The notes beneath the pieces are model-generated. The model made no database searches, had not been told where the DNA came from, and saw nothing but the letters and a program-made list of their open reading frames with translations. A stretch of 64,000 bases of DNA from Alistipes sp. An66 (GTDB lineage: Bacteria > Bacteroidota > Bacteroidia > Bacteroidales > Rikenellaceae): contig NZ_NFHT01000004.1 in NCBI RefSeq assembly GCF_002161445.1, positions 124,001-188,000 of the forward strand, read 5' to 3'. A program made the position numbers and the translations under genes. Within the stretch, counting starts at the first letter, position 1. Each line of letters starts with the position of its first letter. Shown piece by piece: positions 8,054-17,573 of the stretch.

Positions 8054-10167
8054 CGGAGCTGCTGATTAAACTTGCCGCCGATACGTTGGGGATTGAAAAA
8101 ATGTCCTACGATGTACGGAAGCAGTTGAAAAGCCTGCAAAAGGATCTCACCAGCTTTGGAAAGAGTTGGTCGCTCTACGTGACGGCTCCGTTGACAGCGA
8201 CCGCGGCTGTCAGTGTGAAGGCGGCCGACGTCCAGCTCAAGAATGAGCAACGGCTGCTCACGGCCCTGCGCGGGCGCGAGGACATCCAGCAGCGGCTGAT
8301 CCGGCAGGCCGGTGAGTTGCAGTCGCGCTCGCTGTTCGGCGACGAGGAGATCATCGGACAGCAGGCCTTCCTGGCGTCGCTCGGGCTGACCGAACAGCAG
8401 ATCAACGACACGATCGAGGCGGCGGCGCAGCTCTCCTCGGCGACGGGCATGACGCTCGACAGCGCCGTGAAGAACCTGGCGAAGACCTACGGAGGTCTCT
8501 CCGGCGAGCTGGGCGAGAGCATCCCGAAACTGAAAGAACTGACCGTCGAGCAGATGAAGAACGGCGAGGCGGTGAAGTTTATCCTCGAAAACTACAAGGG
8601 ATTCGCCGAATCGGCCGCCGAGACGGGTCTCGGCCCGCTGCAACAGTTGAAGAACTCGATCGGCGACGTCGGGGAGGAGATCGGGAAAGTCCTGATGCCG
8701 ATGGTTCAGGCTGTGGCCAACGTACTGAAAGACTTTGCCGGGTGGTTGCAGGGCTTGCCTCCGACGGCCAAGACCGTGACCGTTGTCATCGGAGGCCTTG
8801 CCGCTTCACTCGGGCCGCTGTCGATCGGCTTGGGGTCGATCATCAAGATGTTGCCGGCAGTCAAGGCCGGACTGGCCTCGCTTGCCGGCCCTCTCGGTGC
8901 TATTGCGGCGATGGTGTCAATCATCTATCTCGCGTATTCGGATGTGCAGGGTCAGATAAAAAGCCTTGCGGACTCCGACTCTCTTGAAGGTCTTGAACGT
9001 CGGCTTGAAGCCAACCGGGCGAAGCAGCAGAAGATCGTAGATGAAACGACGCGGAAGCGGCTTGTTGTTCGGGGAAGTGGGGCAGCGTTCAATATGTTTT
9101 CCATCGAAGACGCCCCCGATCGGTCGCAGTTGAAAGACCTGTACGCAGAAGAGTCCTTGTTGGTGAGGGCCATCGAGCAGAAGAAGCAGATGCTGGAAGA
9201 TGAGGCTCGGGCGCAGGATGAAGCGAACCAGGCCATGGAACAGGCCCGGATTCAAGCGGAGGAGTGGCTGAAAACGATTAATACGACGAGTGCCGATTCG
9301 AACAAGGCCTCCGGATTGATCGGCGAGTTGACGGACAAAATCTCCAAACTGGAAGAGGCCAAGACGAAGGCGGCATCTACCTCGGAGATCCACAATCTGG
9401 CCCTCTCGATTGCCGAATTGCGTGACGAGTTGGAACGGCTTCAGACGATCGGAAACAGTGAATCCATTGCGGGCGACACGGGAAATCTGTTCGGAAAGGG
9501 CATCACCCCGTTGAAGTTCGACCCGAATGCGATCAATCCTCCGGAGAGCGACTGGACGGAGGCCCGGCAGAATTTCGCTGCGAACCTGTCGAACTTCGTG
9601 GCCGAGGCGCAGGGATTGGTGTTGAATGCCATGCCGGCGATTCGTAACCTCTTCACCAATGTGGCGACATCCATTGGTGAAGGGCTCGGAGATATTTTTT
9701 CCGGAGACGGAACGTTCAATGACCTGCTTGGCGGCATCGTGAAGGTGATGGGGCAGTTCCTCAAAGCGTTGGGACAGCAGTTGATTGATCTCGGGTTTGA
9801 GATGCTGGCTATTAAAGAAACGCTTGCGGCTATTTTCAATAATCCGTGGGCGGCTATTACTGTCGGTATTGCGGCGATCGCGGCCGGGCAGGCCATGATC
9901 AACTCGTTCAACAAGCGAAACGAGGGTGGGGTAGCTCTTGCCGAGGGCGGTCTGGCCTACGGCCCGACGATGGCCCTGGTGGGCGATAACCGCGGCGCCG
10001 GAAGCGACCCCGAGGTGATCGCCCCGCTGTCGAAACTCCGCCAGTACGGGCTCGGACGTCAGACGATCGAGTTTGTGGGCGGCACGTTCCGGTTGAGCGG
10101 CTCGGACCTGGTGCTCGCGATCAGCCGGGAGCAGGCGAAGATTAACTATGTGAATGCCCTTGCGTGA
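8038..10167 (+). CDS. Tail tape measure protein
   Basis: 709 residues that set tail length; at roughly 0.15 nm per residue, a general rule for siphoviruses, the tail would be about 105 nm. The N-terminal 230 residues are helical, with the repeated structure common to this family (QQAFLASLGLTEQQINDTIEAAAQLS). A hydrophobic Gly/Ala-rich stretch follows at about 245-300, then a charged coiled-coil region at about 300-480 and a second hydrophobic stretch near 590-630. The C-terminus (YGPTMALVGDNRGAGSDPEV) matches the end of many tape measure proteins. It begins ATG GCA then a run of eight A. Confidence 0.93.
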   Translation: MAKKIAELLIKLAADTLGIEKMSYDVRKQLKSLQKDLTSFGKSWSLYVTAPLTATAAVSVKAADVQLKNEQRLLTALRGREDIQQRLIRQAGELQSRSLFGDEEIIGQQAFLASLGLTEQQINDTIEAAAQLSSATGMTLDSAVKNLAKTYGGLSGELGESIPKLKELTVEQMKNGEAVKFILENYKGFAESAAETGLGPLQQLKNSIGDVGEEIGKVLMPMVQAVANVLKDFAGWLQGLPPTAKTVTVVIGGLAASLGPLSIGLGSIIKMLPAVKAGLASLAGPLGAIAAMVSIIYLAYSDVQGQIKSLADSDSLEGLERRLEANRAKQQKIVDETTRKRLVVRGSGAAFNMFSIEDAPDRSQLKDLYAEESLLVRAIEQKKQMLEDEARAQDEANQAMEQARIQAEEWLKTINTTSADSNKASGLIGELTDKISKLEEAKTKAASTSEIHNLALSIAELRDELERLQTIGNSESIAGDTGNLFGKGITPLKFDPNAINPPESDWTEARQNFAANLSNFVAEAQGLVLNAMPAIRNLFTNVATSIGEGLGDIFSGDGTFNDLLGGIVKVMGQFLKALGQQLIDLGFEMLAIKETLAAIFNNPWAAITVGIAAIAAGQAMINSFNKRNEGGVALAEGGLAYGPTMALVGDNRGAGSDPEVIAPLSKLRQYGLGRQTIEFVGGTFRLSGSDLVLAISREQAKINYVNALA

Positions 10168-13100
10168 TGGCTGACTATGGATTGAAATACCTTTGCGAGT
10201 ACCGCTCGAAGATGCGCGATCGCCTCCTCTACCGGATCGAGATCGAGGAGCGCGACGCTGTGGCTCTTACGGATGCGACCGCCTTGCGGATACGTCCCTA
10301 TTCGGATGTCTTCACGTTGAAGTGGGGAAATTCGGATGATCCGGAGTACACGGCCGTGAAAGGCAGTTCGCTGACGTTGAAGATTCTCTGCGTCGACGAC
10401 ATGGAGTATCTGTCGCTCTTCTCGGTCGATCCGTTGAAGTTCCGCGTCACGATCTACGAGTACCGGACCGATGAATCCGGAGAGGACCGACAGCTCTTTC
10501 TGTGGCGCGGGTTTCTCTCGGCCAGCAGCTACAAGGAGACATTCGCCCGGCCCCCGTATGTGGTGACACTTTCGGCGACGGATGGATTCGCGCTTCTCGA
10601 CAGTATGCCGTATTTAAATGCCGGCGCGTCGAGATATTATGGAATGTCTTCCATGCGTTCAATCCTGAATGAATGCCTTGAAATGCTGTCTTTGGATCTG
10701 CCGGTCTCTGACTGGGTGTCGATTGACGGAGTTGGTGGATTGGAGCGGTCGATGGAAAACATCTATCTGGATCGCACTCGAATTTACGATATCCAAACCG
10801 ATATTTCATGGAAAAAAGTCCTTGAATTGATCCTGAAACCTTTTATGGCCCAGATTTTTCAGGCCTACGGCGTCATTCATTGCAGGGGAATCGATTCTTT
10901 GAGCGGATCGTTTCGACCGCCTCTGTTTTATCCGCAACAGGTTATAGGAGGAACGCGCTCTCGCTCTGTGCGCATGTGGCAGGAGAAATGTGATATCCGG
11001 GCATCCTCGGAACTTCAATTGTGTGCGCCATATCGAAATGTGATAGTCTCGGTTGATAATGGCCGAAGCGGTGATTCCAGCCGAATATTTTACGATGATA
11101 AGATGTGGACGGTGGATCGTGATACGACGCATGTCATGTACGTCGGATATTTGAGGTCCCGATTCGTTTATTACGGTTACAAGCAGCCAGTTTGGATGAA
11201 ATTTCCCTATTCGATACATATCGGATCCGGATCGGAGATATCCGTATCTCTTCGAATTGCGAATATGCGTCCTGTAGATAAGCTGTCTGCGAATATCGTT
11301 GTGATAGCCAGGACGCAGTCGGAGACATTGGTATGGGATAATGAAGACCGGCATTGGGAGGCTGATCAGGCGGATTATTCTCCGAACGTCGTCGTCGAGT
11401 CGTCGAATATCAGCAACGAATCTTATCTGATAGATCCGGTGTCTTTGCCGGGAGAAGAGGTTCAGATTTCAATTTCAGAGGCACCGGGGTTGGAGAAATA
11501 CGACCTTTCATTACGAATATATGCTTACAATGGGGACGGTTTTACGCCAACCGGATTTTTTGCAATATCCGATATTTCAATAGGGGCTGGGACTGATAAT
11601 GAACGGTCGGATTCTATTTCTGTAACAATGCCTGTTTCGAAGAACAGGGCCGATGAGTGTCGTGTCGATGTGCCGATCAGGGATGCCGGCTATTATGCGA
11701 ATATGGAAGCTTTTCTGACTTGCCCGATTCTTAATTCCGACGGATCGGCAGTGGTATCATGGTTGTCTGCCCGAGAACGAGGTGATCTGTTGCACGTGGT
11801 TGGAGAGACGGTCGTGAAATTGCGGTCAACGGTCGTAAGGCAATTGGATGGAGAATTGAGATGTCGAGGGCCGGTAGATATGAACTCGATTTTTGTTGAT
11901 GACCGATTTACAGGGGCAGAATATTATGTCAATTCGCTGGAACTGCATGCGTCTCGGCAGGTGTACAGCGTACAACTTCGAGAATTACGACGGAGCGTCT
12001 CGCTCATTGGGTCGGAACTTAAATTGATTCGGTCGTTCTCTGAATCTGTGCGATTGTCGTGCTCGTTATACCGATCCCTGTTCCTTGTTGTTGGAGATGA
12101 TATATGTCGGGTGGTTATTCTCGATATTGACACGAATGAGATTCGTGATATATCATTGTATGGGAAAGGTGTTCAGGTGCGAAAGGGACTTGGGGCTGTC
12201 GTCATTCAAATGTCCGATGGTATTGTCTATGCCGTAGACAATGCCGGAAATATTCTTTCGAGTATTGATTCGTCGGAGTTGCCGGAAGATCAGATAGGCC
12301 AGATTGAATTCGATATAACAACGGCATTGTACGATGCCGATCGGCGGGTGTGGGTATCTATGGTCAAGAATATATATGAGAAGACGGCCATTGTGCTTAT
12401 GTCGGACGATATGGAAATATTGTCCCGGACTGATCTGTCGATAGTGGCAACCAATATGATGCTCATGTCGAACGGCTACGTGCTGACATGTTCCGATGGC
12501 TCGACCTGGTGGCACAACTATGAGTTGCATTCCTCGGAGAAGATCGAAGCGTCGGATCTCCTGGTGGCATTCGTGTCGGACTCGCTGGTGGTGGCTATTG
12601 ATGAAATGACGATCCCCAAGGTCCGGTATTCGGTTCGGCGGAGGTCCGGGAAGCTCTTCGATGCTCCGACAGTGATTGAGAGAATCTCTGTTCCCCGCGT
12701 CTTGTCGTCATTTGGCCAGCGGGTCGTCGGAAATTGCGCAATTGTCGCGTTCATATACATGGATGCCGTCAATCAGAGGGTCGTAACCTATTATGACGCG
12801 AGGACCGGGCGGCAGGATGATCTGTTGTTCGACACGGACGTGGATGCGGCGGTGTGCGGCGATTGTCTGTATATCATGAACGGCTCCGAATTGCTGGGCT
12901 TAAGACCTCGAGATATCAAAAAATATGGACTTTATCTCGATTATGAAGATGGAGACATCTCGTTGAATTCGCCGGCGGCAGGCAGAATGGAACCGATAGA
13001 CGTGGTCACCGGAGGGACTCCTTATGTCGTTTCAAAAGACGCACGTTTGGTAGTTTCGGTAGAACCGTCTGGCTATATATATAGAGCAGAGGTGGTTGTG

Positions 13101-13208
13101 CCGGCCAATACGTCGGGGCAACAGATAACGTATGATCCGGTTGTCATAGGAATCCGGGAGGACGAGTTGCTGACTCGCTCGATCACGATTGTTCAAGCTG
13201 CAGACTAA
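10167..13208 (+). CDS. Large tail-tip protein with BACON-like C-terminus
   Basis: 1013 residues after the tape measure, where distal tail and tail-tip proteins are coded. The ATG at 10167 shares its A with the tape measure stop (TGATG), so I prefer it to the GTG at 10164. Residues 1 to about 320 are rich in aromatic and charged residues and look like a tail-hub domain. The C-terminal half contains repeated short strands (for example IVLMSDDMEILSRT, NGYVLTCSDGSTWW) suggestive of a beta-propeller. The last 70 or so residues end in SITIVQAAD like a BACON/Ig domain. GC is lower from about 10,600 on. I do not recognise a named family. Confidence 0.7.
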   Translation: MADYGLKYLCEYRSKMRDRLLYRIEIEERDAVALTDATALRIRPYSDVFTLKWGNSDDPEYTAVKGSSLTLKILCVDDMEYLSLFSVDPLKFRVTIYEYRTDESGEDRQLFLWRGFLSASSYKETFARPPYVVTLSATDGFALLDSMPYLNAGASRYYGMSSMRSILNECLEMLSLDLPVSDWVSIDGVGGLERSMENIYLDRTRIYDIQTDISWKKVLELILKPFMAQIFQAYGVIHCRGIDSLSGSFRPPLFYPQQVIGGTRSRSVRMWQEKCDIRASSELQLCAPYRNVIVSVDNGRSGDSSRIFYDDKMWTVDRDTTHVMYVGYLRSRFVYYGYKQPVWMKFPYSIHIGSGSEISVSLRIANMRPVDKLSANIVVIARTQSETLVWDNEDRHWEADQADYSPNVVVESSNISNESYLIDPVSLPGEEVQISISEAPGLEKYDLSLRIYAYNGDGFTPTGFFAISDISIGAGTDNERSDSISVTMPVSKNRADECRVDVPIRDAGYYANMEAFLTCPILNSDGSAVVSWLSARERGDLLHVVGETVVKLRSTVVRQLDGELRCRGPVDMNSIFVDDRFTGAEYYVNSLELHASRQVYSVQLRELRRSVSLIGSELKLIRSFSESVRLSCSLYRSLFLVVGDDICRVVILDIDTNEIRDISLYGKGVQVRKGLGAVVIQMSDGIVYAVDNAGNILSSIDSSELPEDQIGQIEFDITTALYDADRRVWVSMVKNIYEKTAIVLMSDDMEILSRTDLSIVATNMMLMSNGYVLTCSDGSTWWHNYELHSSEKIEASDLLVAFVSDSLVVAIDEMTIPKVRYSVRRRSGKLFDAPTVIERISVPRVLSSFGQRVVGNCAIVAFIYMDAVNQRVVTYYDARTGRQDDLLFDTDVDAAVCGDCLYIMNGSELLGLRPRDIKKYGLYLDYEDGDISLNSPAAGRMEPIDVVTGGTPYVVSKDARLVVSVEPSGYIYRAEVVVPANTSGQQITYDPVVIGIREDELLTRSITIVQAAD

Positions 13209-13213
13209 ATAGT

Positions 13214-15079
13214 ATGGAAAAGAAACGCATAGGCAAGACATTGAAGATCCGTTGGTCGATCCTGACGGGCGGAGAACCCGAAACACTGGCAGGGCGTGAT
13301 CTCACGCTCGAAATCTCGTCCGGAAACCGGGTGCGGACGACGCTGTCGTTCGTAGCTGACGGGAACGTGGCAGAGTTCGTATTCGAGGGATCGGACCAGC
13401 GTTATGTCGGCCCATACACAGTGACCATGTGGGAGAACCTGGGGAAGGAAGGGCAGACGGTCGTCGACCGGTGCGATGCCTTCTGCCTGGTCGCTCGGTC
13501 TTGCGAGGAAGCGGAGAGCGGTTCGGCCGAATATCCGGGTCTTGAAATCGAGTCGTTGGATTTGGGCACTTCCAATTTTGAAGCAGGGGTGCCGGGAGCT
13601 TCGGCTTATGAGCTTTTCAAGAAGTACAATCCCGATTCGGAGTTGACCGAGGAGGAGTATGCCGAGGCGCCTGTCCAGGCGGCCGGGGCTGCGCTGGCGA
13701 TGGTCGAGCAGCTCAAGGAGACAGAGGCCGTGATGGAGCAGGCCGAGCGGCTCCGCAAGCAGGCCGAGCAGGGCCGGGAGGCGTCGGAACAGGCCCGAGC
13801 TACGGCCGAGCAGGGGCGCGTCGCGGCAGAACAGCAGCGGACCCTGGCCGAGCAGACGCGGGTGACGAATGAGTCGGCCCGTCAGACGGCCGAGGCGGGA
13901 CGCCAGGCGGCGGAGACGAAACGTGAGGAGAACACCGCCGAGGCGATCCGGAACAGTGAGGAGGCGACCCGAAAAGCGGAGGACGAAGCCGCCCGGGTTC
14001 GGACGCTGGCCGACAATCCTCCGAAGATTGTCGAGGTGGAGGGGGCAAAGTATTGGGCGACGTGGAATGAGGCGTTGGGGCAGTATGTCGTTTCCGAGAA
14101 TCGTGCCGATGTGGGCGATGCGGTTCTCTTCTCGCCGCAGACCCTCACGGAGGAGCAACAAAAACAAGCCCGGGCAAATATAGGAATGGGCTATCCTATG
14201 CGTCAGATTATAGATTTATACCCTCTCGTAGGATATAATTGCTATGCTGTATATAGATTTGATGATTCCGGATATTATGTATTATGTCAGGGTCACGTAG
14301 TTAAATTAAGCCTTACTCTTCAGAAAATTTATGATCTTAATTTATCTAATTATTTTAATCGAACAGAATCTGGCCATGATAGAAACTTATGCTGTAAAAT
14401 TGGGAATAATGTATTTTTTGCAGCCTGTAATATTTCTACATTAGTTTATATGTACAATGAAGATACTGGTGAAGGCAAATACCTTGAAAATCCCAGTGGT
14501 CTTCAATATTATGGGAGTGTATATGCTATTGATGAAAAGGTGTATTATTTCCATCGTTACCAGTTGTCTAATGTGTATGTGTACAGCAAAGATGGCGAGC
14601 TGTTACAGACGATAGAGAACGAGCATGGATTTATTAGATATACAGAAGGTACGGCTTTTACAGTAGATGGGTATAAAGTTAATTTGTCTGATTTCTCTTT
14701 TGAGCCTTTAAGTTTCCCTATCGAAATGGGTGATAATACTCATTATTATATTTTTAAAAATGGAAATATTATTAAAGGCAATATTGCTATAAGTGGCGAT
14801 AATAATCAAAAAGGGTGTTTGTTCTCACCTTATCCAAGTAGTGATTGCAATGTAGCTTTTAATACCAATAAATACACTATAGTATATTCTCCACAAGGTA
14901 AACTTGTTTTCACATATCCTTATGATATTACTAATTCTGTAAATAGACAGCAGTTCATTGATTTTGTAATTGGCGATGGAGGTGTTTTATCTGTTCGTAA
15001 AACTTCTTTATATGAGAAGCAAGTATATATGGTAGATATGTATAATCATTTAATAATTGAAGACACTCGTGTCCGGTAA
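13214..15079 (+). CDS. Tail fibre/receptor-binding protein, C-terminus replaced by IS insertion
   Basis: 621 residues in three parts. Residues 1 to about 105 are a beta domain like baseplate N-terminal domains. Residues 150-255 form a long coiled coil with AEQxR-type repeats, and residues near 300-325 carry a linker common in phage fibres (QTLTEEQQKQARANIG). From about base 14,190 the gene turns strongly AT-rich, and this C-terminal module (about 295 residues) probably binds the host receptor. The IS at 15065-16390 interrupts the last codons: the current end is TRVR from IS sequence, whereas joining the flanks restores VSLYVTD and a stop. The fibre is therefore nearly intact. Confidence 0.75.
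   Translation: MEKKRIGKTLKIRWSILTGGEPETLAGRDLTLEISSGNRVRTTLSFVADGNVAEFVFEGSDQRYVGPYTVTMWENLGKEGQTVVDRCDAFCLVARSCEEAESGSAEYPGLEIESLDLGTSNFEAGVPGASAYELFKKYNPDSELTEEEYAEAPVQAAGAALAMVEQLKETEAVMEQAERLRKQAEQGREASEQARATAEQGRVAAEQQRTLAEQTRVTNESARQTAEAGRQAAETKREENTAEAIRNSEEATRKAEDEAARVRTLADNPPKIVEVEGAKYWATWNEALGQYVVSENRADVGDAVLFSPQTLTEEQQKQARANIGMGYPMRQIIDLYPLVGYNCYAVYRFDDSGYYVLCQGHVVKLSLTLQKIYDLNLSNYFNRTESGHDRNLCCKIGNNVFFAACNISTLVYMYNEDTGEGKYLENPSGLQYYGSVYAIDEKVYYFHRYQLSNVYVYSKDGELLQTIENEHGFIRYTEGTAFTVDGYKVNLSDFSFEPLSFPIEMGDNTHYYIFKNGNIIKGNIAISGDNNQKGCLFSPYPSSDCNVAFNTNKYTIVYSPQGKLVFTYPYDITNSVNRQQFIDFVIGDGGVLSVRKTSLYEKQVYMVDMYNHLIIEDTRVR
15055..15064 (+). repeat. Target site duplication, left copy
   Basis: AATTGAAGAC directly before the IS left end; an identical copy follows the right end at 16391-16400. 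A perfect 10-bp duplication indicates a recent transposition. Confidence 0.85.
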
Positions 15080-16390
15080 AATTTCGGACTAGTTATTAAA
15101 AAGTTTAACAATTAAAACAAAGTAGGTTCGGTAGAACCATCCAGTTCATTGACAATATTGCAGTTAGGTTTTGCAAAGAGGTCTTTTAGGCAGATAGTTT
15201 CTGTAAGTGAGATGCTTACAAGTTGGAGCATCTCGTAGATTGACCGTTCGATACTCATCTTTTTCTGCACAATCGCTATCATACAATAGGTGGTTATGGC
15301 TGTGTAAATTTGGATTCTTACGGCATTCTCGGTCTCGCCCCAGAATTTTTTAATCTTCAGATGCTGCTTCAGCCACTTGAAGAACAGCTCTATCTGCCAT
15401 CTGTTGTGATACAGTTCCGCCACTTTCAATGAGTTGATGTCCAGGGCATTGGTAAAGAAGATGAACTTCCTGTCCGATTCGGAGTCAAGGTAGATGATTC
15501 GCCTTATCTTCTCCGGATATTTGCTCATTGTCAGCTGTCCGTCCATGTATCCTATGGCATCGGAGAGCACACCGGACGGCAGCCTGCGCTTCCACCTCAT
15601 CGGCCTGAAGTCGTTGTTCTTCTTGCCCCTGACCACGAAGTATGCCCCGACACTGTTTATGGTGAAGAGCCTTCCGAAGTCATTGTATGCGCGGTCGAAG
15701 ATGTAGAACGAGTTCTCCTCGTATGGAATGGCATCCATCGCTTTTGTATCATGCAGCCTGGCGGGCGTGATATGGAAGAACGTCGGTATCTGGGTCTCAA
15801 TATCATAAAGTGTATGTATCTTGACTCCTCCTTTCTTCTTCCGGAACAAAGCCCACTCAAAGACGCTTAGACACAGGTCAATCGTAGTGGAGTCAAAGGC
15901 ATACACCTTTCCTCCGAGCTTGAATATCTCGACCGCCCGACACTTCTGGGCTTCTGCCATAACTCTGTAGGCGAACTCCTCGAAGATACGATAATCGCGT
16001 TTGGTGTTGGCATCTGCAAGAGTGCTTTTAGAGGCGTATTTCCCGAAGCCAAGATGAAAAGCCTTGTTTGCGTGCGCCTGTGTCGCAAGAACTAAGTCTC
16101 TGAGGCTCTCACGGTTGGACAGCTGCCCGAACATCATGACTGCCAGCTGATTCCAGCAGGTGAAAGACTTGACATACCGATTTCCATTGTATTTGTTTGA
16201 TATTCTTAAAAATACATCCTTATCAAGGAAATCTAAAAGCTGTGAGAACACGTATTTTCCTTTATTCATGTGCCATTCTACGATAGTCTGGCAAAGATAA
16301 ATTCAAATCGGCGCACTCGTCCCATCCTTGTAATTACCTATACTTCAATATTTTCAAAGAACTTTTGCGATTTTTTACCGGACACTAATG
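15065..16390. mobile_element. IS4-family insertion sequence, 1326 bp, intact
   Basis: The element is bounded by perfect 10-bp direct repeats (15055-15064 and 16391-16400). It has imperfect inverted ends sharing GTGTCCGGTAAAA just inside each terminus (from 15069, and reversed ending at 16385). It carries one transposase gene on the minus strand, opposite to the tail operon. It lies between the tail fibre gene and a small downstream gene that overlapped it before insertion. Confidence 0.88.
15112..16269 (-). CDS. IS4-family DDE transposase
   Basis: 385-residue transposase. The N-terminal 75 residues match the helical DUF4372-type region common in Bacteroidetes IS4 elements. The DDE core shows D in YAFDSTTIDL, D in FYIFDRAYND and the IS4 signature Y-x2-R-x3-E-x6-K in YHNRWQIELFFKWLK. 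The frame is complete, with ATG at 16269 and no internal stop, so the element may be active. A TATCTTTG -7 box lies at 16299-16292 upstream, without a clear -33 partner. Confidence 0.92.
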   Translation of the reverse strand: MNKGKYVFSQLLDFLDKDVFLRISNKYNGNRYVKSFTCWNQLAVMMFGQLSNRESLRDLVLATQAHANKAFHLGFGKYASKSTLADANTKRDYRIFEEFAYRVMAEAQKCRAVEIFKLGGKVYAFDSTTIDLCLSVFEWALFRKKKGGVKIHTLYDIETQIPTFFHITPARLHDTKAMDAIPYEENSFYIFDRAYNDFGRLFTINSVGAYFVVRGKKNNDFRPMRWKRRLPSGVLSDAIGYMDGQLTMSKYPEKIRRIIYLDSESDRKFIFFTNALDINSLKVAELYHNRWQIELFFKWLKQHLKIKKFWGETENAVRIQIYTAITTYCMIAIVQKKMSIERSIYEMLQLVSISLTETICLKDLFAKPNCNIVNELDGSTEPTLF

Positions 16391-16400
16391 AATTGAAGAC
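16391..16400 (+). repeat. Target site duplication, right copy
   Basis: AATTGAAGAC identical to 15055-15064, directly after the right end of the IS. Confidence 0.85.
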
Positions 16401-16410
16401 GTTTCTCTTT

Positions 16411-16791
16411 ATGTTACAGATTAAGATAGACTCTGATAGTAAGGTAATAGCGATCTATTACCTCAATGACGAAAAAGAGGGATGGATTCAAATTGACTCT
16501 ATCCCCGAGCCCGAACAGATTGAAGGCAAATTGCCGGTGATGTACTACCGAAACGGAGCGATCGAATACGAATACGAAGATGTTCCTCCAACTCCGGAGC
16601 CGGACCCAATCCCGGAGCCGGAATCGTCCTACGAGGATCAGGTCGTCGCCTTGATCCGCGAACGCTACTCGGCCGATGACGAACTGGCTATCCTCCGCCA
16701 GCGGGATACCAAGCCGGAGGAGTTCGAGCAGTATTTCCACTACTGCGAGGCGTGCAAGGCAAAGGTGAAACAGAAACTTGGAATGGTATGA
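16411..16791 (+). CDS. Small phage protein after tail fibre
   Basis: 126 residues starting MLQIKIDSDSKVIAI. The start at ATG 16411 is preferred because in the sequence before IS insertion this ATG overlapped the tail-fibre stop by 14 bases, while the longer upstream frame runs into the IS. A Pro/Glu spacer (PTPEPDPIPEPE) links an N-terminal beta part to a C-terminal helical part ending CEACKAKVKQKLGMV. Such proteins are common beside fibres in Bacteroides phages; a fibre accessory or chaperone role is possible but unproven. Its stop overlaps the next start (ATGA). Confidence 0.65.
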   Translation: MLQIKIDSDSKVIAIYYLNDEKEGWIQIDSIPEPEQIEGKLPVMYYRNGAIEYEYEDVPPTPEPDPIPEPESSYEDQVVALIRERYSADDELAILRQRDTKPEEFEQYFHYCEACKAKVKQKLGMV

Positions 16792-17072
16792 AACGGATAC
16801 TCGACAAGATCGTCGGCTGGATGAACCGAATCCCAGCCGACAAGTACAAGCACCAGGCGCTGGGGGCGGACATTGCGGCTGTCGTTCTGCTGGCGCTGGT
16901 GTGGTTCGTTCCCCAGTGGCTGGCGCTGACGGCCTCGGTCGTAGCGGTGATTGCGGCGGCCGTCGGCAAGGAGAAGGCCGACGCCAAGGCGGATCTCCGC
17001 GATATTGTGGCCACCCTCTGCGGAGGCGTCGTCGTGTGGCTCCCGTTCCTGGTTGCAATCCTGATTGTGTAG
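16788..17072 (+). CDS. Small membrane protein of the lysis region
   Basis: 94 residues with two hydrophobic segments (about 28-63, which may be a hairpin, and 76-94) and a basic N-terminus (MKRILDKIVGWMNRIP). It overlaps the previous gene by four bases and precedes the holin-like gene by four bases. Its size and location fit a holin or antiholin. The family is not recognised. Confidence 0.6.
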   Translation: MKRILDKIVGWMNRIPADKYKHQALGADIAAVVLLALVWFVPQWLALTASVVAVIAAAVGKEKADAKADLRDIVATLCGGVVVWLPFLVAILIV

Positions 17073-17076
17073 CGAT

Positions 17077-17562
17077 ATGTTCGACATCCTCCTCGATACG
17101 TTCGGGCTCGAAGCCATCGTCCTGCGGCGGGCCGCCCTGTTGGAGATCATCATCTGGTCGGTGATGCTCGTGGCCGTCATGATCGACATGCGCGCCGGGA
17201 TCCGCAAAGCCAAAGCCCTGCATCAGCCGATCGATTCGCACGGCCTGCGCCGCACCTTCACCAAGTTCGGTGACTACGGCAAGGTCACGGCCCTCTTCAT
17301 GTGCATCGACGTGCTGGGGCTGCTGTTCGGCCTCTACTCGATGCCTTATGCTTCGGGAGCTGCCGCCGTGATCGCGGTCGGCATCGAGGCGTGGAGCGTG
17401 CGCGAGAACCTCCGGGCCGTGCGTTCCTCGGCGGCCAAGGTGACGGACATCGTGGCGGGACTGGCCAAGACGCAGGACATGAAGGAGGTGATCGAGTTCA
17501 TCCAGCAGCTCGACCGCGTGCGGGCCGAGGCGTCGAAGAAAACCAAAGAACCAACCCAATAA
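17077..17562 (+). CDS. Phage holin family protein
   Basis: 161 residues resembling the phage_holin_4 group found in Bacteroidetes phages. Hydrophobic segments are at about 22-40 (LLEIIIWSVMLVAVMI), 70-88 (VTALFMCIDVLGLLFGLY) and 92-104, followed by a soluble charged tail. ATG 17077 was chosen over an ATG at 17065 because the latter overlaps the upstream gene and adds only MCSD. Holins permeabilise the inner membrane to time lysis. The amidase lies two genes downstream. Confidence 0.72.
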   Translation: MFDILLDTFGLEAIVLRRAALLEIIIWSVMLVAVMIDMRAGIRKAKALHQPIDSHGLRRTFTKFGDYGKVTALFMCIDVLGLLFGLYSMPYASGAAAVIAVGIEAWSVRENLRAVRSSAAKVTDIVAGLAKTQDMKEVIEFIQQLDRVRAEASKKTKEPTQ

Positions 17563-17573
17563 AACATCAGACT

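Noticed and set aside
15069..16385. IS ends placed exactly at GTGTCCGG on both sides
   Set aside because: This gives no target duplication; moving the left end 4 bp and the right end 5 bp outward gives a perfect 10-bp duplication and restores the host frame.
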